Shown: one piece after another, positions 10,962 to 25,831 of the stretch
Layout of the letters: each line of letters opens with the position of its first letter
How positions within the stretch are numbered: the first letter of the stretch is position 1
DNA from: Haliclona indistincta
Taxonomy: Eukaryota; Porifera; Demospongiae; Haplosclerida; Chalinidae
Length of the DNA: 64,000 bases
NCBI GenBank assembly: GCA_964017065.1
Contig: OZ024784.1
Coordinates: 1,084,098 to 1,148,097 of the forward strand
Direction: 5' to 3'
Made by a program: the position numbers and the translations under genes
The notes under the pieces: model-generated
What the model saw: the letters and a program-made list of their open reading frames with translations, nothing else
What the model was told of the DNA's origin: nothing
The model's database searches: none

Positions 10962-11329
10962 CCTTCTTTGATGGTATCATGTTCAATTCTCGGTATTGCA
11001 TTGATTAATGTGATCAAGGCTGTGTAGACTGGTATGTGTGAAATGCTTGCACTAATTGCTGAAACACTGTTTCCCTACACTGCATGAAGTGTGGTGAGCT
11101 ATGTATCTTGTTTTCACTAGAACTAGTCTTGTTGCTCTATACAGCTAGTGTGTGTAGAACACAGGTTGAAAGTGAATGCGTGCTGATGTTTGTGATATGG
11201 TGTCTACACACACTCTATAAGCTCACTTCCTCTTTACCATACAGATTATTGGTCTACTCAACCTCTTCACACCTGCTAGTTCGTTAGAGGATTTTCAGGA
11301 TGTGTAAGTTGTGTGGATTTCATGTATAG

Positions 11330-11551
<222 letters not shown>

Positions 11552-12119
11552 TGAAATGTTCTAGGTATGTGTGATATTACTTTTTGGTTTACTTTCTCTC
11601 TCAGCATCTTCACACTGCTGGAATCATACACAGGGTGAGCATTGCAACCTGTCTATCTGTTTGAGTGACTGACTCTCCCTTTAGGATCTGAAGCCTAGCA
11701 ATATTGTAGTCAAAGAGGACTGTACATTAAAGGTAACACACACACACACACACACACATACACACGGCACTTCCTTGCTGTTAGTTTCTGATAAGTTTCT
11801 CTGCTGGGTTGCCGTGTATACCTTTTGTAACCATCAAGTTGTTGTAATAACTACACACACTTCATGAATCAGACCACGGTGTCCACCTGTCTTGTAGCGA
11901 ATGTAGTGATTGTTGTTCAAGTTATGTACAAGGTCTACACAATGTGGTGAAACCTAGGAAGTGTATTGTAGACCTTGGATGAAAATGTTGTCCATTGTAC
12001 TCAGTTATGGATTCTTGAAATCATTGAATGCCTCTAAGTATTTCAAGATGGCTGCTTTGTTTGAGTATCTGTTGCTTAGGCCGAGCGGCTTAGGCTACTT
12101 ACTTTCTGCGACAACGCAA

Positions 12120-12315
12120 ACGCTAGGCAAGGACCATGCTTCTTAGGCAAGGACCATGTTCCTAGGCCCTTAAGTTCCTAGGCAAGGATCGTGTTCCTAG
12201 GCAAGGACCGTGTTCCTAGGCAAGGACCGTGTTCCTAGGCAAGGACCGTGTTCCTAGACCCTAAAGTTCCTAGGCAAGGACCGTGTTCCTAGGCAAGGAC
12301 CGTGTTCCTAGGTTT
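12120..12315 (+). repeat. CCTAGG minisatellite, short array (JNK-A intron 6)
   Basis: About ten copies of a 16-19 bp unit related to GTTCCTAGGCAAGGACCGT. The homologous array in JNK-B intron 6 (23528-24165) is over three times longer. Confidence 0.9.
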
Positions 12316-12434
12316 AAAAATTATTTTCATATCTCTATAATTATCTCATTTACATGTTTATTACCTCATCAATGTAATGTTTATGCACTTGCTAACTAAC
12401 TTATATTCTAATTAAATATCACTCTTACCTTGTT

Positions 12435-12705
12435 TACACGTATCCCGGGCTAAGTTTATTACAAATTATCATAGATAATACAGTACAGGTGTATTTATGC
12501 AGGAGAATTTATACTGCTGACAACCAGGCCGGTAGATGCCGTCGGTGATAAGAAAGATGAGGTGAATCTGGAGGCAGACCTGGCGAAAAAGCTAGCCAAA
12601 AGGAGGAACTGCATTTTCTAGAATAAAAATAATTATTTTACTAGATTGTTCATCAAGATGGATCATAAAAATAACTGAAAAATAATCACACAAAGAATAA
12701 TTGTA
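12435..12705. other. Duplication junction between unit 1 and unit 2
   Basis: Homology with JNK-B intron 6 ends near 12440 (CTTGTTTACACGT). From about 12494 the sequence instead matches the left edge of the window (TATGCAGGAGAATTTATA). The piece between (ATCCCGGGCTAAG...) matches neither. No gene is visible apart from the short LAKKLAKRR reading frame at about 12530-12615. Confidence 0.7.
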
Positions 12706-15700
12706 TCATGCATCATTTTCATTATTTATTTTCCTTCTTTTTAATAATAATTTGGATAGTTCATCATCAGGTCCTGCAGCTGCTGGTTCTGGAATTATTC
12801 GAAATGCATTTCTTGGTTGTGTTACTCTTCTCAACTGAGGAGCTTGTAGTTCTTCAGCTGTGGAAACAATGTGATAGTATGTACAGCTTTGGTCTATGCT
12901 CACCAGTTGGTGGTATAAATTGTTGCTGAGCTGCTGGTCTCAATTCAGAACTCAGTATATCTTCAACTATGAACCATGAATATTCTTACAGCATGGATAC
13001 AAGTCTTGACTTACTAGTTGGTGGTATTGGCTGCTGAGATAGACCATTGGGATTGTTTGACGAATTTGTCATCCATGCTCTATTAGCAGCTGGCCGTTGC
13101 TATTATAAGATAGATTATGTAAAGGATTGATTCATGCTATAAGGTGAGCATGCAATACTACAGTATAAAGACTAATAACCTCATCTGCATCATCGACTGA
13201 ACATTGGCGTGATACTAGCTGTTGTGCCTTAGACTGTTGCTGAGCTGGAAACTGCTGCTGTAAAATAGACTGCAGTTCCTGTGCTATAATATGTTGCTGA
13301 GCTGTTGACTGCTGCAGTTGTGCTGTTGGCTGCCTTTGTTTTCTTGGCTGAATAATAATATAGTGAAACTAAACTCTGGTACTATAATCACAGTACCTTA
13401 ATAGGAGGAGGTGCAATTCTTTTACTCTGTAAACAGTTATAAATGCAGTAATGATTGTGGGCAGAAGCACCAGCCCATGCTCATACCTCATCAGAAGCTA
13501 GCCGGTCTCTAGCTGTTCTGTCCTCCACTCTCTCATTTTCATTATCTAATGCAGTTTGTTTTTCCTCAATAAATTGCCTCTCAGATTGGTATGCTATAGA
13601 AATGGAATCATGATGCACACTGTCAGTCACAATTTTGTCGTACAAGCTTGTGAAAGTTGTGGTAGAATAAAAGTTTCTGCAGCAGTCACCAAAGGTACTG
13701 GTAATCCTGGCATGTATAATGCAGATGCAGGTCTTTTCCTTCTTGGCTTAGCCTACAGTATAAAACGGTGATGTTGTAATGTAATTGCAATTGATTACAA
13801 TTTTTGTGTAATCGCAATCTTAATCATAATGGTGAATTTGGACCTCTGTGTACCTGGTAATCGGGAGAATGCAATTACAATGTAAGTGAACACAAGTATT
13901 ATTATTTTGACAGGTTGACACGCGAGGAAAGAAGGCAAGCTGTGATAAAAAGGATGCCCTGGTGTGTAAAAATATTAACGCTAGTATAAAACACTGTATA
14001 CTAACTTAATGTTATGCAGTTATACCTGAACAGGAGGCGGAGTAACCTTTTCCATAGTACTCTGTAATAAAGTTGAATGTTCATAAACTGAATGTAGACA
14101 CTGAATGTAGTATAATACAATACTACAAGACCTAATAGGCATACTTGTGTAAAACAATGTTCCCTTGTGTCTTCGTTCTCTCTTCTCTCCTCATTCTGGA
14201 GTATATATTCCATCACATTGGTCCTTCCTACACATTCTTGCAGAATTACTGTCTGAGTATTGCCAGGTTGAGGACCAAAGGCCATTTGAGGTACAATATC
14301 CTAGAAACAAATAAACGAGTAATTATGCACTCAATCCATAGTTATCTGATAAACACACATCATTACAACTGTTTGTTCTCTCTCGATTCCTTTCTTGTTC
14401 AATGTCTTCCTCTGCTATAGATTTATGGCGATGTTCTAACGTAGCCAGTAGCACACTATACCCCAATTGAGACTGAATTACCTATCAGTTAAACAAGACA
14501 CTATAAAATATGTGTTTCAGGAAATGATAACCATCGCCATGCATGTTGGATCTTCCCTGTGATTATTCTAGACCAACTATTCTATACTTAGATCACCTGA
14601 CTGAGCCGAGAGTTTGTTTCATTGAGATGCTCAATTGTTTCTTGATCCTTTTTCTTCTCCATTTCCATTTCATGTCTGCTAGCTATTGAAACTTCTTTGT
14701 TTGCTGAAAGCTTTCTCTCTAGTTCTTGCTGCATATCAACAGCTTTTGCTAGCTGCTGATTCAGATGTTCATTCTCAGCTAATAGCTTGCTGTTGCTCAT
14801 TGTGTTCTTCTTTCTCTCCAGCTCAGCGACTCTGCCTTGCAAGGTGTTAAGTTCCCCATGAACAATCGCTCTATCTTTCCTCTCTTGCTCAAAGTCTTCC
14901 TTGTGTGTTTGGGCCTACGTAGACACACACATTTTTGTAGCAGTACTAAGCTAGCTACCATGCCACTGTAATGTCAAGACTATTGACTTCCATGTTGTTG
15001 TGTATTCAGAGACAGACCTTGTTATCATGTAATATAGTCAGTCACATGTTATGTCACGCTACTGTTCAGTTCACAAGCCTATGTTCTGTATAAATACTGC
15101 TGCATTATTTTTAAAAAAGAGTTCTTGTGTTCTGAAATGCTGTGAACATTACATTGGTGGCAGCGGTGGGATATGACTGACTCTCGTCCCCAGATTCGGG
15201 CGCCACGCTCGTACGCCCTGGGAGAAGACTTCGCACTCTGGCTCCGCCGATATGAAGCTTATGTAAAAGCTGTAGAGATGCCTGAAGGCAAACACTGTGC
15301 AGCACTACTGTCGATGCTGGACGACGCAGCTTTTCGTGCGTACGACCTGTTGGGACTCTCTGCCACGGAGGCCGCCGACTACAAGAAGCTGGTGGAAGAA
15401 CTTACAACTAGGTTTAGTTCGACAGCGGGCCAGCAAGAACTACGTTGGCAGTTGAACCATCGTACACAAGAACCAGAAGAGACGTTAGACACTTTTGCTG
15501 ACGCCCTGCTCGTTCTGGCAAACGGCGCCTACCCTCTACAAGACAGAGCCCTCAGAATGGAGTTGGTTCGGGACAGGTTCGTCGCCGGTCTGCGTGATGA
15601 CAAACTTCAAGAAGCAGTAATGCAGTCACCTGTAGAAGCGCTGGCTACACTGGATAAAACTCGCGAGACAGCGAAAAGAATAGAAGCGGCTCAGACTGCT

Positions 15701-18700
15701 CGGCGCAAGATAAGTCAAACCAGAAAAGCCATGTCGTTAGCCCTGGATGATTCCACAACTCCTGCTCCTTCTCGCGTAGCCAACGTGGGACACCAGCCTG
15801 CACGTGAAGATGGACTAGCAGCAGCAGTTGACCGAAACACTCAAGTCTTGCAGCAATTGCTACAGCGTATCACATCTGGAGACACACCAGTTACCCCACC
15901 ACGACAGCAACGTCGTCGGAGACCACCAGGACCGTGCTGGAAATGTGGACAACAAGGACATCTTCAGCGAAACTGCCCTGAAGAAGCTGCGGGAAACGAC
16001 CAGCGGCCGACGCCAAGGGTCAACCGTCGGCCGCAAAACCAGTAGACCCCTCCGACCCTTCTCACCAAGTATTCAGCACGGCACTTCAGCAATCCGTGTT
16101 CGTGGAAGGGAAAATCAACGGAGTACCCTGCACTATCCTGGTTGACACTGGAGCTGCTGTAACAATTGTACATCGCAGAATATGGGACCGAGGTAAAAGA
16201 ACAGCTACTCTCGAGAACAACACATCATCAGTTGTGACCGCAAATGGAGAACCTCTCAAGCTTCTCGGTAAAACAAAGGTGGTCTTCAGCCTGGCTGAAC
16301 GTGAGTTGAAACACAACATCTTAGTTACTGACAGCATAACACAAGATTGTCTCCTTGGGTCTGATTTTCTGACAGCACATGAGTGTGTGGTAGATTTGAA
16401 AGCACGTAAATTGGTAATGGGTTTATTGTCCACACCAATTTTTCATCTGCAAGTAACTGATCAATCCCAAGCTGTGTGCCGAGTATCAATGTCTGAGACG
16501 ATGGTTTTCCGTGCTGGTGAAGAGCGAGTTTGTGTGGGCAATATTGACATTCCTCCCCTTGTCACTATAGGTTCTGCTGGTGTAGTTGAACCAAAGGAAG
16601 GTTTTGAGGAAAGAAGCAATCTGCTACTTGCTCGAACTTTGGTAGTTCCGGACAATGGCTGTCTACCTGTGAGATTGGCTAACCTAACAGAATCACCTGT
16701 GACCGTGTATAAAGGAACCAATGTGGCCATCTTCTCTCCCTTACCATCAGATAGTGAGACCTTAGTAACTCCTCTTACCTCTTTCTCACATGTAAACCAA
16801 CTAAGTGCCTCGCGTATGTCTTCTACTGACCTTAAGATTGATACCGGCATGATGAGTCAGCCTCAGCGAGTTGCAATTGACGAGTTAATTAGTGACTTTG
16901 GTGATGTATTTTCCACCAATAAGCACGATATAGGACGCACACGCCAGATATACCATAAAATCAATACTGGTGATTCTGCTCCTATTCGATTAGGTCCTCG
17001 TCGAGTCCCGATACATTTCCGTCAAGAAATCTCTGGTCTGTTGGATGACATGCAGAGACAAGACATCATTGAGCCATCAATTTCACCTTGGGCGTCTCCT
17101 ATTGTTCTAGTCCGCAAGAAAGATGGATCTCCTCGGTTTTGTGTTGATTATCGCAAACTGAATGCTGCTACAATCAAGGACTCGTACCCGCTACCAAGAG
17201 TGGATGATATTTTGGATTCGCTGTCAGGATCGCAGTGGTTCTCTACACTGGATCTAAGAAGTGGTTATTGGCAAGTTGAGGTTGACCCTGCTGATAAAGA
17301 GAAGACAGCCTTTACCACTCCGTATGGTCTCTATCAGTTCAAAGTCATGCCGTTTGGTCTGTGCAACGCACCAAGTACCTTTCAACGTCTGATGGAGTTA
17401 GTCCTAGCAGGCTTGCATTGGGAAACCTGTCTAATTTATTTGGATGACGTAGTGGTGTTTGGTCGAACCTGGAAAGAGCACATGCTTCGGATCAGAGAAG
17501 TACTATCCCGTTTACTTCAGGCAAACTTAAAGCTGAATCCTGAGAAGTGTCAGTTCTTCAGGAAATCTGTCACGTTTCTGGGACACATAATTTCAGACAA
17601 AGGTGTGAGTACTGATCCCGAGAAAATACGAGCAATTGTACAATGGCCGACACCAACAAGTCCCGAGGAGTTAAGGAGCTTCCTAGGCTTGGCGTCGTAT
17701 TACAGGAGGTTTATCGACAAATTCGCTGAGATAGCTGCTCCTCTGTATCGTATGCAAGACAAGAATTCGAAGTTTCAGTGGAGCGAACAATGTCAGAGTG
17801 CATTTCAGTCTCTCAAGCAAAAGCTCAGCTCTGCCCCTGTATTGGCATTTCCAAATTCTCGAGACACGTTCATCCTTGATACTGACGCTAGTGATGTTGG
17901 TATTGGTGGTGTACTTTCACAAGTCCAAGATGGAATGGAGCGTGTGATATCATATGGAAGTCGTACTCTTAGTAAGGCAGAAAAGAATTACTGTGTTACC
18001 AGAAAGGAACTTTTGGCTTTGGTTTACTTTATGCGCCAATTTCGTTCCTACCTATTAGGTCACCCATTCCTAGTCCGGACAGATCACTCTTCTCTGCGCT
18101 GGCTGAGTCAGTTCAAGCAGCCTGAGGGACAATTAGCCCGTTGGATAGAGCAGTTGCAAGAGTTTGATTTTCAAATTGAGCATAGGAAGGGACGCGACCA
18201 CAGTAATGCTGATGCCCTCTCACGAATTCCACCACATGTGCAAGGTGAATCAAGTCAATCACAAACAACTGTGAGTGTATGTACTCCCAATGCAGACGAC
18301 ACTGATGGTTGGATGCCTTCTTGGTCTGCACAAGAAACTCAAATAAGGCAACAGCAGGATCCTGTCATTGGCGAGATTCTTGGCTGGCTACAAGAGTCAA
18401 ACACTCGTCCATCTGATGGTGATGTGGAGAGCATGGGGCACTCTGTGCGGTCACTCTGGGCTCAGTGGGACAGACTCAAACTGGTGAATGGACTGCTTTA
18501 TCGACAGTGGGAAGAAGCTAGTTCTGGTATGATAAAGTTACAGCTAGTGCTACCTCAATCACTTATTCCTACTGTTTTAGAAGCTCTTCATAGTGGTATT
18601 GGAGGAGGTCACTTTGGTGTTAGAAAAACAATTGAGAAAGTGCGGTCTCGTTTCTATTGGCCTCAGTTACGACAAGATGTTGAACAATGGTGTCGACAGT

Positions 18701-21343
18701 GTTCTGCCTGTGCACAGACCAAATCTCCAACAACACACGCTAGAGGACCACTGAATCCATCGAAAGTAGGATTTCCCATGGAGAGAATGGCGTTAGACAT
18801 TGTTGGACCGCTCCCTCTTACTAAACAAGGAAACAAGTACATCTTGGTTGTGGCTGACTATTTCACTCGCTGGGTGGAGGCTTACGGTCTACCTAATACA
18901 GAAGCGTCTACGATTGCCAAGGTGTTGATGAATGAGTGGATATGTCGGTTCGGTGCCCCTTATGCCATTCATTCTGATCAAGGAAGGAACTTTGAGTCTC
19001 AACTATTTGCAGAATTGTGCACTCTCTTGGGAATCCACAAGACCAGGACGACACCTTACCATCCTCAGTCAGATGGGTTGGTGGAACGCTTCAATCGTAC
19101 TTTACGTATGTTACTCACTACCCATCTTGAAAAGTTACCAGAAGATACCTGGGATGAACATCTACCAATGTTGATGTTGGCATATCGTTCAAGTGTGCAG
19201 GAAACAACGGGTTCAACACCGTTTGGGTTGATGTTTGGGAGAGAGGTGCAGCTTCCAGTTGAGCTTATGATGGGCAAAGGACCAGAACCTGGAGTAACTC
19301 ACTCGGAGTATATTGAGCAATTGAGGAGGAAACTGGAAGAAGCTTACGAACATGTGAGGGAGAGAACGAGCTCAGAGCAGAGGAGACAGAAACATCTGTA
19401 TGATCGTAAAGTTGCAGGTGGTCGATACTCTGTGGGTGACATGGTCTGGTTACATTCCCCTGCTGTTCCAAGAGGGAAAGCGGCTAAGTTTCATCGCTTC
19501 TGGAAAGGTCCATATGAAGTGAAAAAGGTCATATCCGATGTAACTTATCGCATTCAGTCAACTACTGGTTCACGCCGTCAACGACTAGTAGTACATTTTA
19601 ACCGCTTGAAACCAGCTTACGAACCATGTCCCCAACCACAATCACACTACCGGAAATCCCCTCAGCCTGTGGTTCCTGGTGATACAGATGACCAGTTTAC
19701 AGATCTGCCAATTACACCTGAGCAACCTGGTCCCTCAACTGGCCGAGTCCCTCCTGCTTCTTCATTTGGCCGAGTTGTCCCTCCTGCTCCTTCTTCTGGC
19801 CGAGTCCCTCCTGCTCCTTCATCTGGTCAAGATCCTCCTGCTCCTTCAACTGGCCGAGTCCCTCCTCCTCCTTCGTCTGATCAACTAATAACTGTCCCAC
19901 AATCTGCTCAACCTACCCTTGTTCCACGAGGTGGCTCTGTCTGGGAAAGTCGACTGCGTCGAACAGTGAATCCGCCTGACTACTATCGTCCTGGACATGT
20001 CTGACTCTTACTAAAGAGGAGATAGTGTAATGTCAAGACTATTGACTTCCATGTTGTTGTGTATTCAGAGACAGACCTTGTTATCATGTAATATAGTCAG
20101 TCACATGTTATGTCACGCTACTGTTCAGTTCACAAGCCTATGTTCTGTATAAATACTGCTGCATTATTTTTAAAAAAGAGTTCTTGTGTTCTGAAATGCT
20201 GTGAACATTACACCACTATACCTTAGCCTCTAGAACACCTAGCTCGGTTCTAAGCTCATCAATAATCTGATCACGCTTATCAAGCTCTTGCTGCTTCATA
20301 TTAGCAACACGATCACTCTCATCCAGGCTTTGGTTCATCTTTATCAAGTTATTCCTGAGTACATCTGCCTCTCTCTTGTGGTTCTCTGTTTCTGTTATCT
20401 GGTGCTTCATATTAGCTATTGATTCTAGAGTGTTTTTGTGAGCAATACTGTACTGATCGCACAGCTCTTCCATCCTCCTCACCAGGTCTCTACTGGTGGG
20501 CCGCTGGTCAGGAGTGTCACTCAGACACTGAACAACAGTAGCATAGAGAGGATGACGGGGACCACCCATCTGATCCAATGACCTGCGACGCTTGCCAACC
20601 TGTATTTGCTTGTTCAAAACATCTCTTGCTAAGATTGTTGAATCTTCAACATGAGGAGCCTCTTGGTTGACCAGGTAGATGGCAAGATGACCGAATGAGA
20701 ACAAATCAAGCTTATCACTGTATTTTGGTGATTTTGTGAGAGATTCTGGTGGCATAAAATCCTGAGCTCCTGGACATACTGTTCTTGTTCGTTTCATTGC
20801 TACTTCTCTGTCAAACAGCTTGGCCACTCCAAGATCAGCAATCTTTGCTCTGAGAGACTCAGTGAGCAGCACATTGCCAGCATTGAGGTCACGATGTATG
20901 ATCGGGATGGAGTGGAGGTAGGCCAGACCATAGGCCACATCTCTAAGGATTCTGGTCTTGTAAGGGAGAGGGAAGTTGGGGTATGTCTTCATGCAGTGTT
21001 CCAGGTCCATGTTCATGCACTCCATGATGAGACCGATGTCTGCCTCGTCACGACCATAATGGACTCCCATGAACTGGACCACATTAGGATGACGCAGATT
21101 ACTCAGCAGATCACACTCTTCTTGAAACTTGCCAATTAGTTTGGCTCTCTGATTTGCTTCTACTGGCTCCTGTCCTCCTCTCCCGACCAGAATATCGTGC
21201 AGACGCTTGGCAATGCAGGGAACACCATTGACTCGTACTTCGTACACTGCACCATAGCTACCTCGTCCTCTCTCCTTGCCTTCACCTAGACCTTCGATAA
21301 AGTTAATTTCATAAGCTCGACATGGTCGAGCACGAGACGCCAT
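12706..21343 (-). CDS. TKL-like protein kinase with coiled coil and Gln-rich tail (copy B)
   Basis: Eleven exons parallel copy A: 21343-20222, 14914-14597, 14472-14359, 14300-14250, 14061-14026, 13579-13487, 13426-13397, 13347-13180, 13099-13015, 12966-12904, 12857-12706. They total 2232 nt, about 743 residues, in frame. The kinase domain keeps GRGSYGAV, CIAKRL, HRDLNAGN and DLG. Compared with copy A it lacks most of the 14-residue coiled-coil repeats and has a much shorter Gln-rich exon. A complete Ty3/Gypsy element lies antisense in intron 1, which is therefore over 5 kb. The frame is undamaged, so the gene may still be expressed. Its start is 217 bp from the JNK-B start on the opposite strand. 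Function beyond protein phosphorylation is unknown. Confidence 0.83.
14967..15153 (+). repeat. Ty3/Gypsy 5' LTR
   Basis: 187 bp with terminal inverted TGTAAT/ATTACA. A TATA box (TATAAAT, 15089-15095) probably drives element transcription. Confidence 0.95.
15155..15172 (+). other. Primer-binding site, probable tRNA-Leu
   Basis: TGGTGGCAGCGGTGGGAT lies one base after the LTR and is complementary to the 3' end of animal tRNA-Leu (AAG/TAG type) as I know it. It abuts the gag ATG at 15173 with no gap. Confidence 0.75.
15173..16045 (+). CDS. gag: Ty3/Gypsy Gag
   Basis: 290 codons starting directly after the primer-binding site. Residues about 10-180 form a helical capsid-like region of retrotransposon Gag type (LRRYEAYVKA, RFVAGLRD). 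A CCHC zinc knuckle CWKCGQQGHLQRNC lies near residues 247-260, followed by a basic tail. It forms the particle and binds element RNA. The stop (16043-16045) lies 45 nt after a frameshift site, so some ribosomes should move to pol. Confidence 0.93.
   Translation: MTDSRPQIRAPRSYALGEDFALWLRRYEAYVKAVEMPEGKHCAALLSMLDDAAFRAYDLLGLSATEAADYKKLVEELTTRFSSTAGQQELRWQLNHRTQEPEETLDTFADALLVLANGAYPLQDRALRMELVRDRFVAGLRDDKLQEAVMQSPVEALATLDKTRETAKRIEAAQTARRKISQTRKAMSLALDDSTTPAPSRVANVGHQPAREDGLAAAVDRNTQVLQQLLQRITSGDTPVTPPRQQRRRRPPGPCWKCGQQGHLQRNCPEEAAGNDQRPTPRVNRRPQNQ
15982..20004 (+). CDS. pol: Ty3/Gypsy Pol polyprotein (open -1 frame; first Met at 16096)
   Basis: The frame is open from 15982; it is probably entered by -1 frameshift at 15991-15997 rather than at the Met at 16096. 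Domains in order: aspartic protease (LVDTGAAVTIV), reverse transcriptase with YLDD (LIYLDDVVVF), RNase H (LDTDASDVGIGG), integrase HHCC zinc region (HFGVRKTI ... CRQCSACAQT), DDE core (ALDIVGPLPL, HSDQGRNF, HPQSDGLVERF), and a C-terminal GPY/F-like module (FWKGPYEV). The tail has a repeated PPAPSSGRV unit. Protease, polymerase, RNase H and integrase motifs are all present, so the polyprotein looks functional. Confidence 0.95.
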   Translation, partial: RSCGKRPAADAKGQPSAAKPVDPSDPSHQVFSTALQQSVFVEGKINGVPCTILVDTGAAVTIVHRRIWDRGKRTATLENNTSSVVTANGEPLKLLGKTKVVFSLAERELKHNILVTDSITQDCLLGSDFLTAHECVVDLKARKLVMGLLSTPIFHLQVTDQSQAVCRVSMSETMVFRAGEERVCVGNIDIPPLVTIGSAGVVEPKEGFEERSNLLLARTLVVPDNGCLPVRLANLTESPVTVYKGTNVAIFSPLPSDSETLVTPLTSFSHVNQLSASRMSSTDLKIDTGMMSQPQRVAIDELISDFGDVFSTNKHDIGRTRQIYHKINTGDSAPIRLGPRRVPIHFRQEISGLLDDMQRQDIIEPSISPWASPIVLVRKKDGSPRFCVDYRKLNAATIKDSYPLPRVDDILDSLSGSQWFSTLDLRSGYWQVEVDPADKEKTAFTTPYGLYQFKVMPFGLCNAPSTFQRLMELVLAGLHWETCLIYLDDVVVFGRTWKEHMLRIREVLSRLLQANLKLNPEKCQFFRKSVTFLGHIISDKGVSTDPEKIRAIVQWPTPTSPEELRSFLGLASYYRRFIDKFAEIAAPLYRMQDKNSKFQWSEQCQSAFQSLKQKLSSAPVLAFPNSRDTFILDTDASDVGIGGVLSQVQDGMERVISYGSRTLSKAEKNYCVTRKELLALVYFMRQFRSYLLGHPFLVRTDHSSLRWLSQFKQPEGQLARWIEQLQEFDFQIEHRKGRDHSNADALSRIPPHVQGESSQSQTTVSVCTPNADDTDGWMPSWSAQETQIRQQQDPVIGEILGWLQESNTRPSDGDVESMGHSVRSLWAQWDRLKLVNGLLYRQWEEASSGMIKLQLVLPQSLIPTVLEALHSGIGGGHFGVRKTIEKVRSRFYWPQLRQDVEQWCRQCSACAQTKSPTTHARGPLNPSKVGFPMERMALDIVGPLPLTKQGNKYILVVADYFTRWVEAYGLPNTEASTIAKVLMNEWICRFGAPYAIHSDQGRNFESQLFAELCTLLGIHKTRTTPYHPQSDGLVERFNRTLRMLLTTHLEKLPEDTWDEHLPMLMLAYRSSVQETTGSTPFGLMFGREVQLPVELMMGKGPEPGVTHSEYIEQLRRKLEEAYEHVRERTSSEQRRQKHLYDRKVAGGRYSVGDMVWLHSPAVPRGKAAKFHRFWKGPYEVKKVISDVTYRIQSTTGSRRQRLVVHFNRLKPAYEPCPQPQSHYRKSPQPVVPGDTDDQFTDLPITPEQPGPSTGRVPPASSFGRVVPPAPSSGRVPPAPSSGQDPPAPSTGRVPPPPSSDQLITVPQSAQPTLVPRGGSVWESRLRRTVNPPDYYRPGHV
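15991..16060 (+). promoter_or_regulatory. -1 ribosomal frameshift signal between gag and pol
   Basis: The heptamer GGGAAAC (15991-15997) sits in gag phase as G GGA AAC, the canonical X XXY YYZ form. After a 5-nt spacer a perfect 9-bp GC-rich stem forms (16003-16011 with 16026-16034). The loop bases 16015-16021 can also pair with 16054-16060, giving an H-type pseudoknot. The pol frame is open from 15982 in the -1 phase. Confidence 0.88.
20013..20025 (+). other. Polypurine tract
   Basis: AAAGAGGAGATAG directly precedes the 3' LTR and is the expected plus-strand DNA primer. Confidence 0.7.
20026..20212 (+). repeat. Ty3/Gypsy 3' LTR
   Basis: 187 bp, identical by eye to 14967-15153, followed by target duplication CCAC. 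Confidence 0.95.
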
Positions 21344-21560
21344 TGCGCCAAGCCAAATTATTAATTTTATTCATTGCTCAATTTCACTTCGATCGGTTTT
21401 TGATCTGTCTTCATTTTGAAGCTGGAGCTAAAAACGTCTAGTATTACAGAGAGCAAGCAGTCCTGAGCCGCGATCTCTCGTCTCTGTATGACCGACTACT
21501 GTCTAGGCCTTCTTGTTGTATTGTGAAAACAGCAGCTAGCTAGCTAGCTCAGTCGCCATC
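21344..21560. promoter_or_regulatory. Divergent promoter between kinase B and JNK-B
   Basis: 217 bp between opposed start codons, closely similar to 4292-4519 with small deletions. It probably drives both genes. Confidence 0.6.
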
Positions 21561-25458
<3,898 letters not shown>

Positions 25459-25648
25459 CAGTCTCTAGCTCAATAATAGTTGTAGTCAGCTGGCTCGCTG
25501 TAGGAGTCCTTTCTCTCTCTGTGTGTGATTTCTGTCTTCATTTTTGTACCACTAAAACAATTTCAAATCTACCGCTAATGTTTGTCTTTCTGTCTGTATA
25601 ATAAATTATTTTTATCAATAATTCTATAAAATGTGCAGCTGCTTTCTA

Positions 25649-25831
25649 ATAGTGTGTTTATACTAGCAACTTTAGAACCGAGCCAGACTAGTTTAATTTT
25701 ATTTTTAAAGTTTGATATTAATAGAGTAGCTAGTACTTGGGAAGTGCCAGTGGTTGTGCTACTATCAAACTTTAAAAATAAAACTACACCAGTCTGGCAC
25801 AGTTCTGAAGTTGCTAGTGTAAACACACTAT
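25649..25831. mobile_element. MITE with TA target duplication (mariner-like)
   Basis: 183 bp, ends ATAGTGTG...CACACTAT, with inverted repeats of about 70 bp that fold almost the whole element. It is flanked by TA. The homologous site in the third unit (28762-28775) is empty. No coding capacity. Confidence 0.88.

Larger units (their letters stand above)
14967..20212 (+). mobile_element. Intact Ty3/Gypsy LTR retrotransposon in kinase-B intron 1
   Basis: Identical 187-bp LTRs (14967-15153, 20026-20212) start TGTAAT and end ATTACA. A 4-bp target duplication CCAC flanks it (14963-14966, 20213-20216). The empty site can be read by joining the flanks, and it resembles 2945-2960 in kinase A. It has a tRNA-type primer site, gag, pol with no visible break, and a purine-rich tract. 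No chromodomain is seen; pol ends with a GPY/F-like region and a Pro/Ser-rich repeat tail. It looks recently inserted and potentially autonomous. It is antisense to the host gene. Confidence 0.96.
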
